Below are positions 8,849-17,888 of a stretch of DNA of 64,000 bases, piece by piece (within the stretch, counting starts at the first letter, position 1; the number at the start of each line of letters is the position of its first letter). Below the pieces are notes generated by a model. That model was not told the DNA's origin. It saw nothing but the letters and a program-made list of their open reading frames with translations, and ran no database searches. The stretch spans positions 124,001 to 188,000 of the forward strand of contig NZ_QQWI01000001.1 in the NCBI RefSeq assembly GCF_004125825.1, in the 5' to 3' direction. A program made the translations under genes and the position numbers. The stretch comes from Fusibacter sp. A1. Lineage in GTDB: Bacteria; Bacillota; Clostridia; Peptostreptococcales; Acidaminobacteraceae.

Positions 8849-9241
8849 ATGAATGATCAGTTAAAAGACCCTATTTCGGGCAAAGTTATTTCGGCAGCAA
8901 TTGAGGTGCACAGACAATTAGGGCGAGGACTAGACGCTAAGTTTTATAAGGTGGCCTTGTTTAAAGAAATGAAACTTAGAAGTGTGGATTGTATGATGGA
9001 TAAGGAAAGTGATGTGCTATATAAGGGTGATGCGATCGGTAAACAAACCTTTGATCTGCTTGTTGATGATCTTGTAGTCAGTGTAAAAAACAGTCAGGAA
9101 ACAGTAGATATCTTTATCCCTGAGATACGATCAAAAATTAAGGCGGCTAATAGGACTACAGCGCTTATCCTCAATTTTGGCCATTCCAGAATGCTCGATG
9201 GAGTGAAACGTGTCATGATAAAACAGAATTATGGTGACTAA
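8849..9241 (+). CDS. GxxExxY-family protein, likely catalytically inactive
   Basis: 130 residues behind a strong AAAGGAGG site. The layout matches the PD-(D/E)XK-like GxxExxY family (PF13366): an N-terminal helix with AAIEVHRQLGRGL, a mid-protein FDLLVDD, then a strand with the usual E-x-K position. Here the name-giving motif reads GLDAKFY (Glu replaced by Ala) and the catalytic strand reads VVSVKN (expected VELK), so two acidic residues of the nuclease-type site are gone, while the Asp of FDLLVDD remains. The family has no firm function. The gene stands alone with its own terminator, between signalling and surface-protein genes. Confidence 0.7.
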   Translation: MNDQLKDPISGKVISAAIEVHRQLGRGLDAKFYKVALFKEMKLRSVDCMMDKESDVLYKGDAIGKQTFDLLVDDLVVSVKNSQETVDIFIPEIRSKIKAANRTTALILNFGHSRMLDGVKRVMIKQNYGD

Positions 9242-9265
9242 TGTCGAATTATTCGACATTCTTTT
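9240..9265 (+). terminator. Terminator overlapping the stop codon of the GxxExxY-like gene
   Basis: AATGTCGAA pairs with TTCGACATT around a TTA loop, followed by CTTTT. Confidence 0.85.
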
Positions 9266-9362
9266 CACCTTTTTACTTCTTTATATGGACTGTTTTGTAT
9301 AGCGTTTGCTGTGTTGTTTTGGTAGGATTTACTAAACGCTAAACTCAACCTCGGAGGTTTCT

Positions 9363-10247
9363 ATGAAAAAAATTATTGCACTTATCCTAATGGTCTTACT
9401 AGTCAGTTCATCTCTAACCTTTGCACTTACTGATATAGATAGCCACTGGTCCAAACTATATGTAGACGATTTAATCACCCGTGGTGCCATCAATGGGTAT
9501 CCTGATGGTTCATTTAAACCTGACAATAAAATATCGGTTGCCGCCTTCACAAAAATACTGGTTTCATCCATGGGCTATACAGCAATCGGCAATTCCCCCA
9601 CAGGACACTGGGCGCAGCTTTATATGGATAAAGCAAAGGAATTAGGACTGATTACAAGATCGGAGACTGAATTTACTAAACTGGATTCTGACATCACACG
9701 GGGTCAAATAGCGCGAATGATCAGTAGAGCAATGACAGAAACCTTTGACGATTTAGATAGCTTCAAATCGCAGATTACAGACTACAACACAATCGCCTTT
9801 AAAGACCAGGCACCCGTTTTATTAATGTACCGAAGTGGAATTATCACAGGCTACACCGATGGTTCATTTAAAGATACCCAGCTCGCATCTCGCGGTGAGG
9901 CATCTACGATGCTTGTGAGATTTTTAGATGAAGGGGTTAGGAAGGTTCCTGAGATTGTAGTTGCTTATCAAAGTGATATTCAAATCGAAGAATTTGATGA
10001 TCCTAACAAAGTTGCATTTAGTGTAATTATTGATATTTTTAGACCGTTAAATGATCAGTATGTTGATTTAAAATCCTATCTTCTAACAAAAGTTGATCAG
10101 AAAACTACATATGAGATTATTGAATATGTTAAGACTAAAACTAATCATCATGATTCACTACCTCTGAAATCGTTTGAATGGGGTAATTCCAAAATTCAAG
10201 TTGGTTCTAACATCAGTAACAGCTGGATTACAATAAGAGGATTATAA
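9363..10247 (+). CDS. SLH-domain surface protein
   Basis: 294 residues with a clear signal peptide (MKKIIALILMVLLVSSSLTFA). Three S-layer homology modules follow: DIDSHWSKLYVDDL...GYPDGSFKPDN, a second around residues 75-125 and a third with GYTDGSFKDTQLASRGEAS near 160-185. About 100 residues of unknown type come after them. SLH modules bind pyruvylated secondary wall polymers, so the protein is probably displayed on the cell wall. The start has CTCGGAGG upstream. Its stop codon overlaps the start of the 1096-residue secreted protein by one base, so the pair is likely one operon whose SLH member could anchor or escort the large partner. Confidence 0.9.
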   Translation: MKKIIALILMVLLVSSSLTFALTDIDSHWSKLYVDDLITRGAINGYPDGSFKPDNKISVAAFTKILVSSMGYTAIGNSPTGHWAQLYMDKAKELGLITRSETEFTKLDSDITRGQIARMISRAMTETFDDLDSFKSQITDYNTIAFKDQAPVLLMYRSGIITGYTDGSFKDTQLASRGEASTMLVRFLDEGVRKVPEIVVAYQSDIQIEEFDDPNKVAFSVIIDIFRPLNDQYVDLKSYLLTKVDQKTTYEIIEYVKTKTNHHDSLPLKSFEWGNSKIQVGSNISNSWITIRGL

Positions 10248-13200
10248 TGCGTAAATGTATAACAATTGTATTTTTTGTGCTTATCTCTATTTCAATTTCT
10301 TATGCTACTGTGAACACTGAAATTATTAACCAAGTAAACAAAGAGATTTTTTATTTATATCAAATCCCTGAGTATTATTTACAAAATTCTAATTCAGCTA
10401 GTCTAAATGAAAATACGTTTGATCAATATAATACTTTTGCTTATGGCGATATGTTTGGCACCTGCAAATACTCAAATCTAACCAATATATCTGAGTACCG
10501 CTATTTAGGTAAATCAATTGATAATCAAAACATACCAAATTACAACTATTCTTACGATATGAAAAGTAGTATTGATTTTTCAGAAATGAATTGGATTTAT
10601 TCGCCTTATAATAGTCTTATTATCACTTCAGATTCAAGATTTGACTGGGTTTTTAATAATACTTTTAACAGGTATCGTGATTCACTACTCCTAAACTCCT
10701 TCCTAGCAGGCATGCACGAACAGCATGGGAATCCGCTTAGGCCAACTGGGGATCATTTTGATGAGACTAAGGATGTGCCGTGGCAAGAGATTTTTCATGT
10801 GGTGACTCCACCTACAAAAACTACTTATGGGCTTGCGATGCTTTGGCATATTAGTGATTTGGATGGAAAGTTGTATTACATTGATGTGGCACTTCAGCCC
10901 TTTAATAAATTAAGGGGAAATATCATTATCGAGTATAAGGATATGACAACCGGTGCCCTTGTTTATCCCTCTGAAACGCGTTTAGTAGATGATGGCCAAT
11001 CTTTAAGTATCACTGCAATCGATATTCCAGGTTTTAATTATAAGGGCGCAGGCGTCGATTATATTGCAAATCCAACGATTACAACTGTAAGCAAGTCAGT
11101 GGATGTGCATTATGCCTATGAGTATAAAAAGCAGACACTCTATGTTACTTTTTATCTTGAAAAGGACACGGCTAGCCCAAATGCTGATTTATCGGGTTCT
11201 ATCGAAATCAGTAGTGATACTTTTGATGCAAGTAGAGCGATACCGACAGGTGAACTTGTAACAATAAGTGCTACTATCGACACTCCGACTGTATTCAATT
11301 ATACAAGTGTTCTCAACACTGGCGTTGAGTCTTATAACGTCGAGGTTGTCAAACCATATACCTTAAAGTGGAATGAAAAGACAAGGCACACTTCATACCA
11401 TACCTCACCTTGCGCCGATACAAATGGCGACTCTGTCGTTGATGATGCAGATGACCCTTGTGGTGGACATACCACTACTTCGAATGATCCACAATCAGAA
11501 AACGGCGTTGAACGTCAAACTTATTCCGTTGACAGAAGTTATTCATATTATACGATTTATGAGCTTAATCACTTTGAACTGGACCTTGTGAATGTCTATA
11601 ACCCTAAGTTAAGCTACTTAGACCCTGTTTTACTAAGGGCGAGTGCACTCGGATTCGTTCCTGAAGACATTGAAGTTTTGCAGCAGACCGGTTATATTAA
11701 CAGACCAGACGCTCTAGGGACTAATGCTGCATGGAACGCATCGCTCAATAAATATATCGTCACTCTCCCAAAATCGACTTACCGCAGATCGTCAAAACCC
11801 AGCTTTGATTTTTTTGATGAGGCTGATTCTGCTGTAGGTAAGATAAAGGTTCGAAACGATCGAATACTAGTTAATGGCATCCATGTTTTAAATGATGACT
11901 GGCACTTAGGAAGTACTCCTCTACCGGCACCAATCCCTAAACTAAGGAGTGCTGTTCTGACACTTAAGGATTATCTGATCTCACATAGAATTTTTAATGG
12001 GTATGGTGAGACGACCGGGTTTATAGAGTATACCTTCAAGCGACAAATCAATTCGACCCTACCCTTACCTTCTGTCGCAGTAACCGGCAATCCCCTAAAC
12101 ATTCATACGCCCGTTGTTTGCGATGTATCCGCAAACCCTGAAGACGACTATGATCAGCGAAGTGATTTATCTGGCGGGCGTGTGAATGTTCCCCTTGATT
12201 ATGTGATGACTGTGAATTTTGATACTGAAAATTGGCACATCGCAAATAAAGGGTATGGCTACAGGGACTATGGTATTTACAGTAAGTATAAACGAATTAG
12301 TTTTCCATTTGATGTGTATGTAAGCAGCAACAAAAATGAGTTAATCGGCACGCCCGATACTCTATTTTACCTAAAGAAGAACAACTGGCATGTGGTGCCG
12401 ATTAGCGAAAACGCAGTATATTTTAAAGTGCCTCATTGGTGTGATGAAGGAGACTATGTGATTAATACGCAGGTGGTTTCCCTTAATCACCGTAGTCCTT
12501 CAGGATACGAGCTTAGGGCCAATTTAGATTTTGGCAATGATATTGCTGCACAGCAGATACCGATTGTTGTCAGCGGACGGATTTTTGATTTTGTCGTGAC
12601 CGGTGTCAGTGATAAAAGATGGTTGAACCAGTTTAGTGATCTATCGACTTACTTTACTGTCGGATCTAACAACAAGAATGGAAGGCTCAGTAACCGATCA
12701 ATCGGCGCTGGCGGCGCTTGGCCATATACACTGCCGATAGCACCAGGTAAGAACACGGATACCGGCCTAGAGGATGCAAGTGTCAAGTTGGGTTATCCGG
12801 TTCAATTTGCCTTAAAGACGATTGGCGATTATTTTGGTATTGATGACCTGATCATCCTGCGTCCCGAATTTTATAGAGTCGATCAAAACGGACTGAATAG
12901 AGAACCTGTCGACTTATACTATCTGACAGGTCAGCAGTATGTGAAAGTCGGCAGCGTCCATGATCAGCTGAAGCATCGTATTTCGCTAAATGGATTAGCT
13001 AGAAAGGTCAGTGCTACTGAACTAATTCGTACTGCCGATACGATAAAAGCGCTTGGAGAATCCATCACAGGACTTACTAAGGAAGCCTATTTGAAGAGCA
13101 CTCTCGATACGACCTATGTTTGCAAGCCAAAAACCATCGTTCTTTCGAAGGCTCTAAGAACCTTTATCGGATCATATGCAAACTTGCCTGCCGGGGTAGA

Positions 13201-13537
13201 CAAGCATAGAGCAATCGCCGGTGTTCAGATGTGGTATGGAGAGTATCTTTTACCCAATAGCGCTATTGTCGTTCCAAAGGGTGCTGATCTTTTTGCAGGT
13301 TATAGGGATAATACAACCTCCATATTTGAAGATGGTTTTCTGATTGTCCACATGAAGATTGATGCTGTGAAGGATATGAAGGTGACTGATCCTAAGTTAA
13401 GCTATGTTACAGATACAGCGAATGAATGGCTTATAGAAGGTTATGATACTTCCAGTCTGACCTATGAAGCGGTTGCCGGCGATGTGATTCTCTATGAGAT
13501 CGATAAGCACGCTAGCGATGATTTGGTCTCGGAATAG
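10247..13537 (+). CDS. Large secreted surface protein of unknown function
   Basis: 1096 residues with an N-terminal signal peptide (MRKCITIVFFVLISISISYA) and no later membrane segment or LPxTG sorting signal. The body is rich in Asn, Asp, Ser, Thr and Tyr and looks beta-rich. Around residue 400 an Asp/Asn-rich loop, ADTNGDSVVDDADDPC, flanked by Cys, resembles EF-hand, dockerin or thrombospondin type-3 calcium loops. The overall type recalls the large DUF5704-like proteins of Clostridia, but I cannot verify this. Having no SLH of its own, it may rely on the co-transcribed SLH protein for attachment. Role (adhesin, stalk or enzyme) unknown. Confidence 0.75.
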   Translation: MRKCITIVFFVLISISISYATVNTEIINQVNKEIFYLYQIPEYYLQNSNSASLNENTFDQYNTFAYGDMFGTCKYSNLTNISEYRYLGKSIDNQNIPNYNYSYDMKSSIDFSEMNWIYSPYNSLIITSDSRFDWVFNNTFNRYRDSLLLNSFLAGMHEQHGNPLRPTGDHFDETKDVPWQEIFHVVTPPTKTTYGLAMLWHISDLDGKLYYIDVALQPFNKLRGNIIIEYKDMTTGALVYPSETRLVDDGQSLSITAIDIPGFNYKGAGVDYIANPTITTVSKSVDVHYAYEYKKQTLYVTFYLEKDTASPNADLSGSIEISSDTFDASRAIPTGELVTISATIDTPTVFNYTSVLNTGVESYNVEVVKPYTLKWNEKTRHTSYHTSPCADTNGDSVVDDADDPCGGHTTTSNDPQSENGVERQTYSVDRSYSYYTIYELNHFELDLVNVYNPKLSYLDPVLLRASALGFVPEDIEVLQQTGYINRPDALGTNAAWNASLNKYIVTLPKSTYRRSSKPSFDFFDEADSAVGKIKVRNDRILVNGIHVLNDDWHLGSTPLPAPIPKLRSAVLTLKDYLISHRIFNGYGETTGFIEYTFKRQINSTLPLPSVAVTGNPLNIHTPVVCDVSANPEDDYDQRSDLSGGRVNVPLDYVMTVNFDTENWHIANKGYGYRDYGIYSKYKRISFPFDVYVSSNKNELIGTPDTLFYLKKNNWHVVPISENAVYFKVPHWCDEGDYVINTQVVSLNHRSPSGYELRANLDFGNDIAAQQIPIVVSGRIFDFVVTGVSDKRWLNQFSDLSTYFTVGSNNKNGRLSNRSIGAGGAWPYTLPIAPGKNTDTGLEDASVKLGYPVQFALKTIGDYFGIDDLIILRPEFYRVDQNGLNREPVDLYYLTGQQYVKVGSVHDQLKHRISLNGLARKVSATELIRTADTIKALGESITGLTKEAYLKSTLDTTYVCKPKTIVLSKALRTFIGSYANLPAGVDKHRAIAGVQMWYGEYLLPNSAIVVPKGADLFAGYRDNTTSIFEDGFLIVHMKIDAVKDMKVTDPKLSYVTDTANEWLIEGYDTSSLTYEAVAGDVILYEIDKHASDDLVSE

Positions 13538-13680
13538 ACAGTCGATAACGCTAAGGGTTAACAAGTTGAATTGTCCGAATTGATCGGTAATTATACCTAA
13601 CTGACTGGACAACCGCATTTTGAAGGATTACAATAGATAGTAGGTGCATGCAAACATACCTTAAGCAAGGGGGTTTTTTA

Positions 13681-13977
13681 ATGAATGATGAAAAAAACAA
13701 AGTATTAGCGGCGTTGGCTTATCTGCTATTTTTCATTCCGCTGATCGCTTGTCCAGAAGATGAATTTGCCAAGTTCCATGCAAATCAAGGTCTCATTCTC
13801 TTTATTATCGTAATGGCCAACTCGATTGTGATGCCATGGATTCCAATTTTAGGATGGATCGCAATGCCAATCATCGGAATCGCTTCTTTCGTATTGTTTA
13901 TCATAGGAATCATTAACGCACTTAACAGCCAGAAGAAAGAGCTACCGTTTGTAGGTGGATTCAAAATTTTGAAATAG
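13681..13977 (+). CDS. Small DUF4870-like membrane protein
   Basis: 98 residues with about three membrane segments. The motif KFHANQGLILFI after the first segment is typical of the DUF4870 family of small integral membrane proteins, whose function is unknown. ATG 13681 was chosen because AAGGGGG lies just before it; an upstream in-frame start at 13648 lacks a ribosome binding site. It is followed by a terminator. The space between the large secreted protein and this gene contains an imperfect inverted repeat (TTGTCC...GGACAA, 13571-13613). Confidence 0.8.
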   Translation: MNDEKNKVLAALAYLLFFIPLIACPEDEFAKFHANQGLILFIIVMANSIVMPWIPILGWIAMPIIGIASFVLFIIGIINALNSQKKELPFVGGFKILK

Positions 13978-13981
13978 AACT

Positions 13982-14016
13982 TAAAAGCTGATCCTATATA
14001 GGAGCAGCTTTTTATT
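13982..14016 (+). terminator. Terminator after the DUF4870-like gene
   Basis: AAAAGCTG pairs with CAGCTTTT, with an inner TCCTATATAGGA palindrome, then a T-rich tail. It may act in both directions, since the GH4 gene ends at 14018 on the other strand. Confidence 0.8.
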
Positions 14017-14017
14017 T

Positions 14018-15337
14018 TTAATGCTTTTTAAACTGAGGAAGGTAGGCTATGTTTTGCTCGATTACCTGATCTAGCGTCTCTTTTAAGATTTGACCTGACC
14101 TTGTAAGTGGATGTATTGTCAGTGCATGTAGCGCTTTTCCGTAATCACCTGTCATGGCTGCTATGATTGTCTCGCGTTCATAGGTTTTTAAGAGTAGCAG
14201 TTCTGCCTGAGCCGATTCGGGCAAGCTAGCAACGTTTAAAGGCAGTGCGCCCGCATTGGTGATCATGCATGTTGTTTCGATGACTGCGTCATCCGGCAGG
14301 CATGACAGCGTGCCGTTGTTTTGTACATTAACTATCATAAGGCTTCGTTTGTCGTTGTAGATCGCACTGATAAGCTCACAAGCCGCTTCTGAGTAATAAG
14401 CCCCGCCGCGCAGCTCGAGCTGCTTTGGCTTAGTATTCAAGTGCTCATCCTTATAGATTTCGAAGAGCTCCTCTTCTACACGCTTTACAACTTCTCCTCG
14501 AGTTCCATTCTTGTTAAAGTCATCGATTGCATGGCTTAACATCTCATCTTGAAGGTAAAAGTACGAATGATAGTAACAAGGCATCAGCCCAGTCGCTAAG
14601 ATCTGTTCTTCCATATACGGTGTTGCACCGATGTTCTTAGGATTGAAAGAATCATCTGCCAAGAGCTTAGGAAGCAGTTCGGGCATGATATCTTTACCGT
14701 CCACATAGACATGTCTGCCCCAGACATAGTGGTTGAGGCCGGTGGCGTGAAATACAAAGTCGTCTCTTTCTAATATGCTGGCAATCGATTTGCGCATGTT
14801 TACCGGAACATTACATAGCCCAATGGCTTTGATTTTTGTGTGCCTGAGCACCGTTTCAGTAATCACTCCCGCAGGGTTTGTGAAGTTGATAAGCCATGCG
14901 TCAGGGCAGATTTCTTCCATGTCTTTTGCAATATCGAGTATGACAGGAATCGTTCTGAGCGCCTTGGCAAAGCCTCCTACGCCATTGGTTTCTTGACCTA
15001 GCATGCCATTTGAAAGAGGGATTCTCTCATCGTGGATACGAGCGTCCAATTGGCCCACTCTAAACTGGGTTGTTACAAACGAAGCGCCTTTTAATGCTTC
15101 TCTTCTGTTGAGTGTAAGGTAGACCTTGCAGTCTATACCAGCTTTTTCTACCATTCGTTTAGCCAGATTCCCTACGGTTTCAAGCTTTTCTTTTCCGTCC
15201 TCAACGTCCACAAGCCAGATTTCTTTGATTGGAAGCTCGTGATGGCGTAGGATGAATCCTTCGATGATCTCAGGTGTATAACTGGATCCTCCACCGATGA
15301 CCGCGATTTTAAGCGGAATATTCTTTGTTTGATTCAT
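14018..15337 (-). CDS. Glycoside hydrolase family 4, probable 6-phospho-beta-glucosidase
   Basis: 439-residue NAD- and metal-dependent glycosidase of the LicH/CelF/BglT type, which cleaves phosphorylated disaccharides in the cytosol after PTS uptake. Seen: a Rossmann start KIAVIGGGSSYTPE, the GLCNVPVN segment with the metal-ligand Cys, GLNHYVWG with the metal-ligand His, and ELRGGAYYSEAA. Length fits the family. ATG 15337 is preceded by GGAGGAG; a TTG 15 bases earlier is unlikely. The gene diverges from a DeoR regulator with shared operator-like repeats between them, so induction by a sugar phosphate is likely. No PTS genes lie in the window. Alpha-galactosidase or alpha-glucosidase activity in the same family is less likely but not excluded. 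Confidence 0.9.
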   Translation of the reverse strand: MNQTKNIPLKIAVIGGGSSYTPEIIEGFILRHHELPIKEIWLVDVEDGKEKLETVGNLAKRMVEKAGIDCKVYLTLNRREALKGASFVTTQFRVGQLDARIHDERIPLSNGMLGQETNGVGGFAKALRTIPVILDIAKDMEEICPDAWLINFTNPAGVITETVLRHTKIKAIGLCNVPVNMRKSIASILERDDFVFHATGLNHYVWGRHVYVDGKDIMPELLPKLLADDSFNPKNIGATPYMEEQILATGLMPCYYHSYFYLQDEMLSHAIDDFNKNGTRGEVVKRVEEELFEIYKDEHLNTKPKQLELRGGAYYSEAACELISAIYNDKRSLMIVNVQNNGTLSCLPDDAVIETTCMITNAGALPLNVASLPESAQAELLLLKTYERETIIAAMTGDYGKALHALTIHPLTRSGQILKETLDQVIEQNIAYLPQFKKH

Positions 15338-15366
15338 AGACAACTCCTCCAAACTCGTTTACGTTT

Positions 15367-15482
15367 TTCTTGTTTTCGTCTTATTTACTTCTTGTTTTCA
15401 TTGTATATAAGCTCAAATGAGAAAACAACAATAAAACCAAGACGTTTTTATGGTATAATGCCTATGAATAAGAAAACAAGAA
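15367..15482. promoter_or_regulatory. Shared operator region between GH4 and DeoR genes
   Basis: The 11-mer TTCTTGTTTTC occurs at 15367-15377 and 15389-15399 (22-bp spacing, two helical turns). Its reverse complement GAAAACAAGAA is at 15472-15482, immediately before the regulator's start, and a partial copy GAAAACAA is at 15421-15428. A TATAAT -10 for the regulator lies at 15454-15459. Repeats of this kind are typical DeoR-family operators. Confidence 0.65.
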
Positions 15483-16256
15483 ATGGAGCGTTGGATGAAA
15501 GCCAGTGATCGATCCACAGATATCATAAAAAAACTGAATAGGCACGGTCGAATTTCTGTAAAGGAGCTCGCCATTGACTATAGGATTACAGAAGATCTTG
15601 TACGCAAGGATCTCAAAAAGCTTGAAAAGCAAGGACTGCTTGATAGGGTTTACGGGGGTGCGGAAAGAAAGAAGAATAAATTTGAAGCCCAGAGCATTCA
15701 CTACCGAGTGCAGGTGGATGAAGAGGATAAGGCGAGTATTGCAAAAAAGGCTGTCCAGATCATTACAAACGGCGAGTATATTTTTTTAGATACATCCAGT
15801 ACAAGTGTTCATATCGCAAAAGAACTGGCCCGTTCCAACCTCGAGGTGACTGTTGTGACCGACATGCTTGAGATCACAAATATTTTAAGTGTCTGCGAAG
15901 ATGTTACACTCATTGCCATCGGGGGTATATATAATACGTATACAGGTGGTTTTGAAGGCCCAGAAGCCATAAGTCAGATTCGAAAGTACGCTGTGGACAA
16001 GGCATTTGTCAGCTGCAGGAGTGTGGATCTGCACGGCGGTGACCTTATTGAAGGCTTTGTGGATATCGGAAACACCAAGAAAGTGATACTCGATATCGCT
16101 CGAACCAAAATCATTTCTACTACTGCCAATAAATACAGGAGTTCGGGTATCTTTAAATTTTATCGACTTGAAGCTATCGACTATGTGATTACTGAAAAAG
16201 AATTCGACATGGCTCAGCTTAACAAGCTTAAGGAATATAAGATAAAGGCCATCTAA
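15483..16256 (+). CDS. DeoR-family transcriptional regulator
   Basis: 257 residues. The N terminus is a DeoR winged helix (DIIKKLNRHGRISVKELA, then TEDLVRKDLKKLEKQGLLDRVYGGA). The C-terminal domain has the sugar-phosphate isomerase-like fold of the family (IFLDTSSTSVHIAKEL, then the VDKAFVSCRSVD region). It probably represses the divergent GH4 gene and itself and is released by a sugar phosphate. ATG 15483 and ATG 15495 (preceded by GGAGCG) are both possible starts. Near-identical 11-mers between the two genes are its likely binding sites. Confidence 0.9.
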   Translation: MERWMKASDRSTDIIKKLNRHGRISVKELAIDYRITEDLVRKDLKKLEKQGLLDRVYGGAERKKNKFEAQSIHYRVQVDEEDKASIAKKAVQIITNGEYIFLDTSSTSVHIAKELARSNLEVTVVTDMLEITNILSVCEDVTLIAIGGIYNTYTGGFEGPEAISQIRKYAVDKAFVSCRSVDLHGGDLIEGFVDIGNTKKVILDIARTKIISTTANKYRSSGIFKFYRLEAIDYVITEKEFDMAQLNKLKEYKIKAI

Positions 16257-16287
16257 GTTGTGCCTTCACGTTTAAGGATGTGATAAT

Positions 16288-16908
16288 ATGAAACATTTCA
16301 GTTTTATAGCGATACTCACAATCCTATTATTGTTCACCTTCACCTTTGCGGACGATTTTACGATTATCGAGGATCTTCCCATCGATCCAGATGATGATCT
16401 GCCAGAATTTATGATCATCGAAGAGCTACGTATTCCTGTAGGTTCAATTGACTTTGGTGCAGGGTATGTCATCGGCTACCCCGACAACACCTTTAAACCG
16501 GACAAGCAGATCACCTATGCGGAGTTTAGCTCTATGATTGCAAGAGCCATCGGAATAAACGGCTCTGCAGCTGTAAACAGCACCTGTGTTACTCCAGACC
16601 ACTGGGCATACGAAAGCCTTTCAGCAGTTGAATACTATCATATTCTAAGCCATGTGGAGATTCCGGATGCGACCCTACCAAAGCTAGCTGCTGAAAACAC
16701 CTTATTAAGGACGGCTGATTTTTTAGGCATCGATGTCGACTTTAGACCTTTCCTTGAGAAGATGCACAGTGAAATCACAAGAGCGGAAGCAGTCGCACTG
16801 GTCAACCATCTACTCAGCATTCAAGACAACTATTTCAAACTCGTCCAATTCAGCGATGTTGCAGTGGACCATCCTTATTATTTTACAATCGCAGCCAGTA
16901 CAGAATAA
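16288..16908 (+). CDS. Short SLH-domain secreted protein
   Basis: 206 residues with a signal peptide (MKHFSFIAILTILLLFTFTFA), an acidic linker, and S-layer homology modules: GYPDNTFKPDKQITYAEFSSMIARA (split here as GYPDNTFKPDKQ and the following helix), a DHWAYESL module, and an EITRAEAVALVNHLL module. There is essentially no other domain, so it may be an adaptor or minor wall protein. It has an Asp-rich segment (residues 31-36) after the signal peptide. It is the third SLH gene within 14 kb. It ends at a strong terminator. Confidence 0.8.
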   Translation: MKHFSFIAILTILLLFTFTFADDFTIIEDLPIDPDDDLPEFMIIEELRIPVGSIDFGAGYVIGYPDNTFKPDKQITYAEFSSMIARAIGINGSAAVNSTCVTPDHWAYESLSAVEYYHILSHVEIPDATLPKLAAENTLLRTADFLGIDVDFRPFLEKMHSEITRAEAVALVNHLLSIQDNYFKLVQFSDVAVDHPYYFTIAASTE

Positions 16909-16955
16909 AATAACCCTTATGAGCACTATAAATGCTCACAAGGGTTATTTTTAGG
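16909..16955. terminator. Bidirectional terminator
   Basis: AATAACCCTT-TGAGCA pairs with TGCTC-AAGGGTTATT with T/A-rich sides on both ends. It lies between the SLH gene and the convergent toroid-protein operon. Confidence 0.85.
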
Positions 16956-16966
16956 TTCAATCTCAT

Positions 16967-17887
16967 CTATTCTTCCAGTCGACCGAAGGTCTTTAACAGA
17001 ACCAGCGTTTTGACAGTGAGTATGCCTTCCCATGCGCTTTTGGCTTTTGGCCAGGTCTCAGGATAAGTTCCCCATTCCCAGTTTGTCGTCAGACGTCCGT
17101 TTTGTATTAGTTTTTCGATGATGTATTCCATATGTACTGTTATCTGATCTGTCGTGATCCCAAACATCTCACTGTCGGGACTCTTAATGAAATCCAGTGG
17201 CCTAGGTACGTAGGTGTTCCATTCTTCTACGTTCATGTTGAGCAGTTTTTTTACGTGCCTTGTAATGACTGGTCTTAACTGATCTTGTCTTTCCTTATTG
17301 AAATATGGATATGCGGAAATATAGCAGAAGAGTTCATGTTCACTTGTTTCTGTAGCTTCCAGCAATTGTTTTACTGCATAATCGAGCTGTTCTTTAAAGG
17401 TGACCTCTCCCCTATCGTGTTGAAGGCGAATGAAATGACCTAAAATTTCTACTGTCGGATTGCCCCAACGAGCGTCCACAGCCGTAAGTCCCTTTTCATC
17501 GGCATGCCACCAAGGGGCATGAGGATAGTCATTGACAAAGATATTGGCTGCCGTCCAACCCATGCGTCTCGCATGGTAGCTTCTGCTTAAGTAAGCAAGG
17601 CATTTGTCCACTATCTCAGCTACTTCATCTTCTTCTGTCGGTAATTGTTCGAGTATCTGTAGTGCGACTGTCGTGCCAATTGCAGAAGAGTTGGGCATTT
17701 GAATATCAGGCTCGATCGCGTGACCGAATCCACCATCTTCGTTCTGAAACACTTTCAGCGCTTCAATGACAGGCTTGTAGGAGGCTCCATCAAAATGGTA
17801 GTTGAAAAGAGCGATTTCAAGCGGCCTTGCATAGGTTTTTATATCGTCCTTAATCAGGTCGACGATCTGCTTTGGAAGTTGTAACAT
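16967..17887 (-). CDS. Alpha/alpha-toroid (prenyltransferase/squalene-cyclase-like) protein
   Basis: About 306 residues. The motif FQNEDGGFGHAIEPD near residue 50 matches the QNxDGGFG repeats of alpha/alpha-toroid proteins, and a Trp-rich segment (PHAPWWHADE, later NWEWGTYPETWP) fits the same fold. The DxDD or DDxxD catalytic signatures of cyclases are not evident, so it may be a binding protein or an unknown enzyme. ATG 17887 begins one base after the symporter's stop (TGAGATG) with AGGAGAG upstream, so the two are coupled. It is the last gene of a four-gene operon with a kinase and a transporter. Confidence 0.75.
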   Translation of the reverse strand: MLQLPKQIVDLIKDDIKTYARPLEIALFNYHFDGASYKPVIEALKVFQNEDGGFGHAIEPDIQMPNSSAIGTTVALQILEQLPTEEDEVAEIVDKCLAYLSRSYHARRMGWTAANIFVNDYPHAPWWHADEKGLTAVDARWGNPTVEILGHFIRLQHDRGEVTFKEQLDYAVKQLLEATETSEHELFCYISAYPYFNKERQDQLRPVITRHVKKLLNMNVEEWNTYVPRPLDFIKSPDSEMFGITTDQITVHMEYIIEKLIQNGRLTTNWEWGTYPETWPKAKSAWEGILTVKTLVLLKTFGRLEE

Positions 17888-17888
17888 C

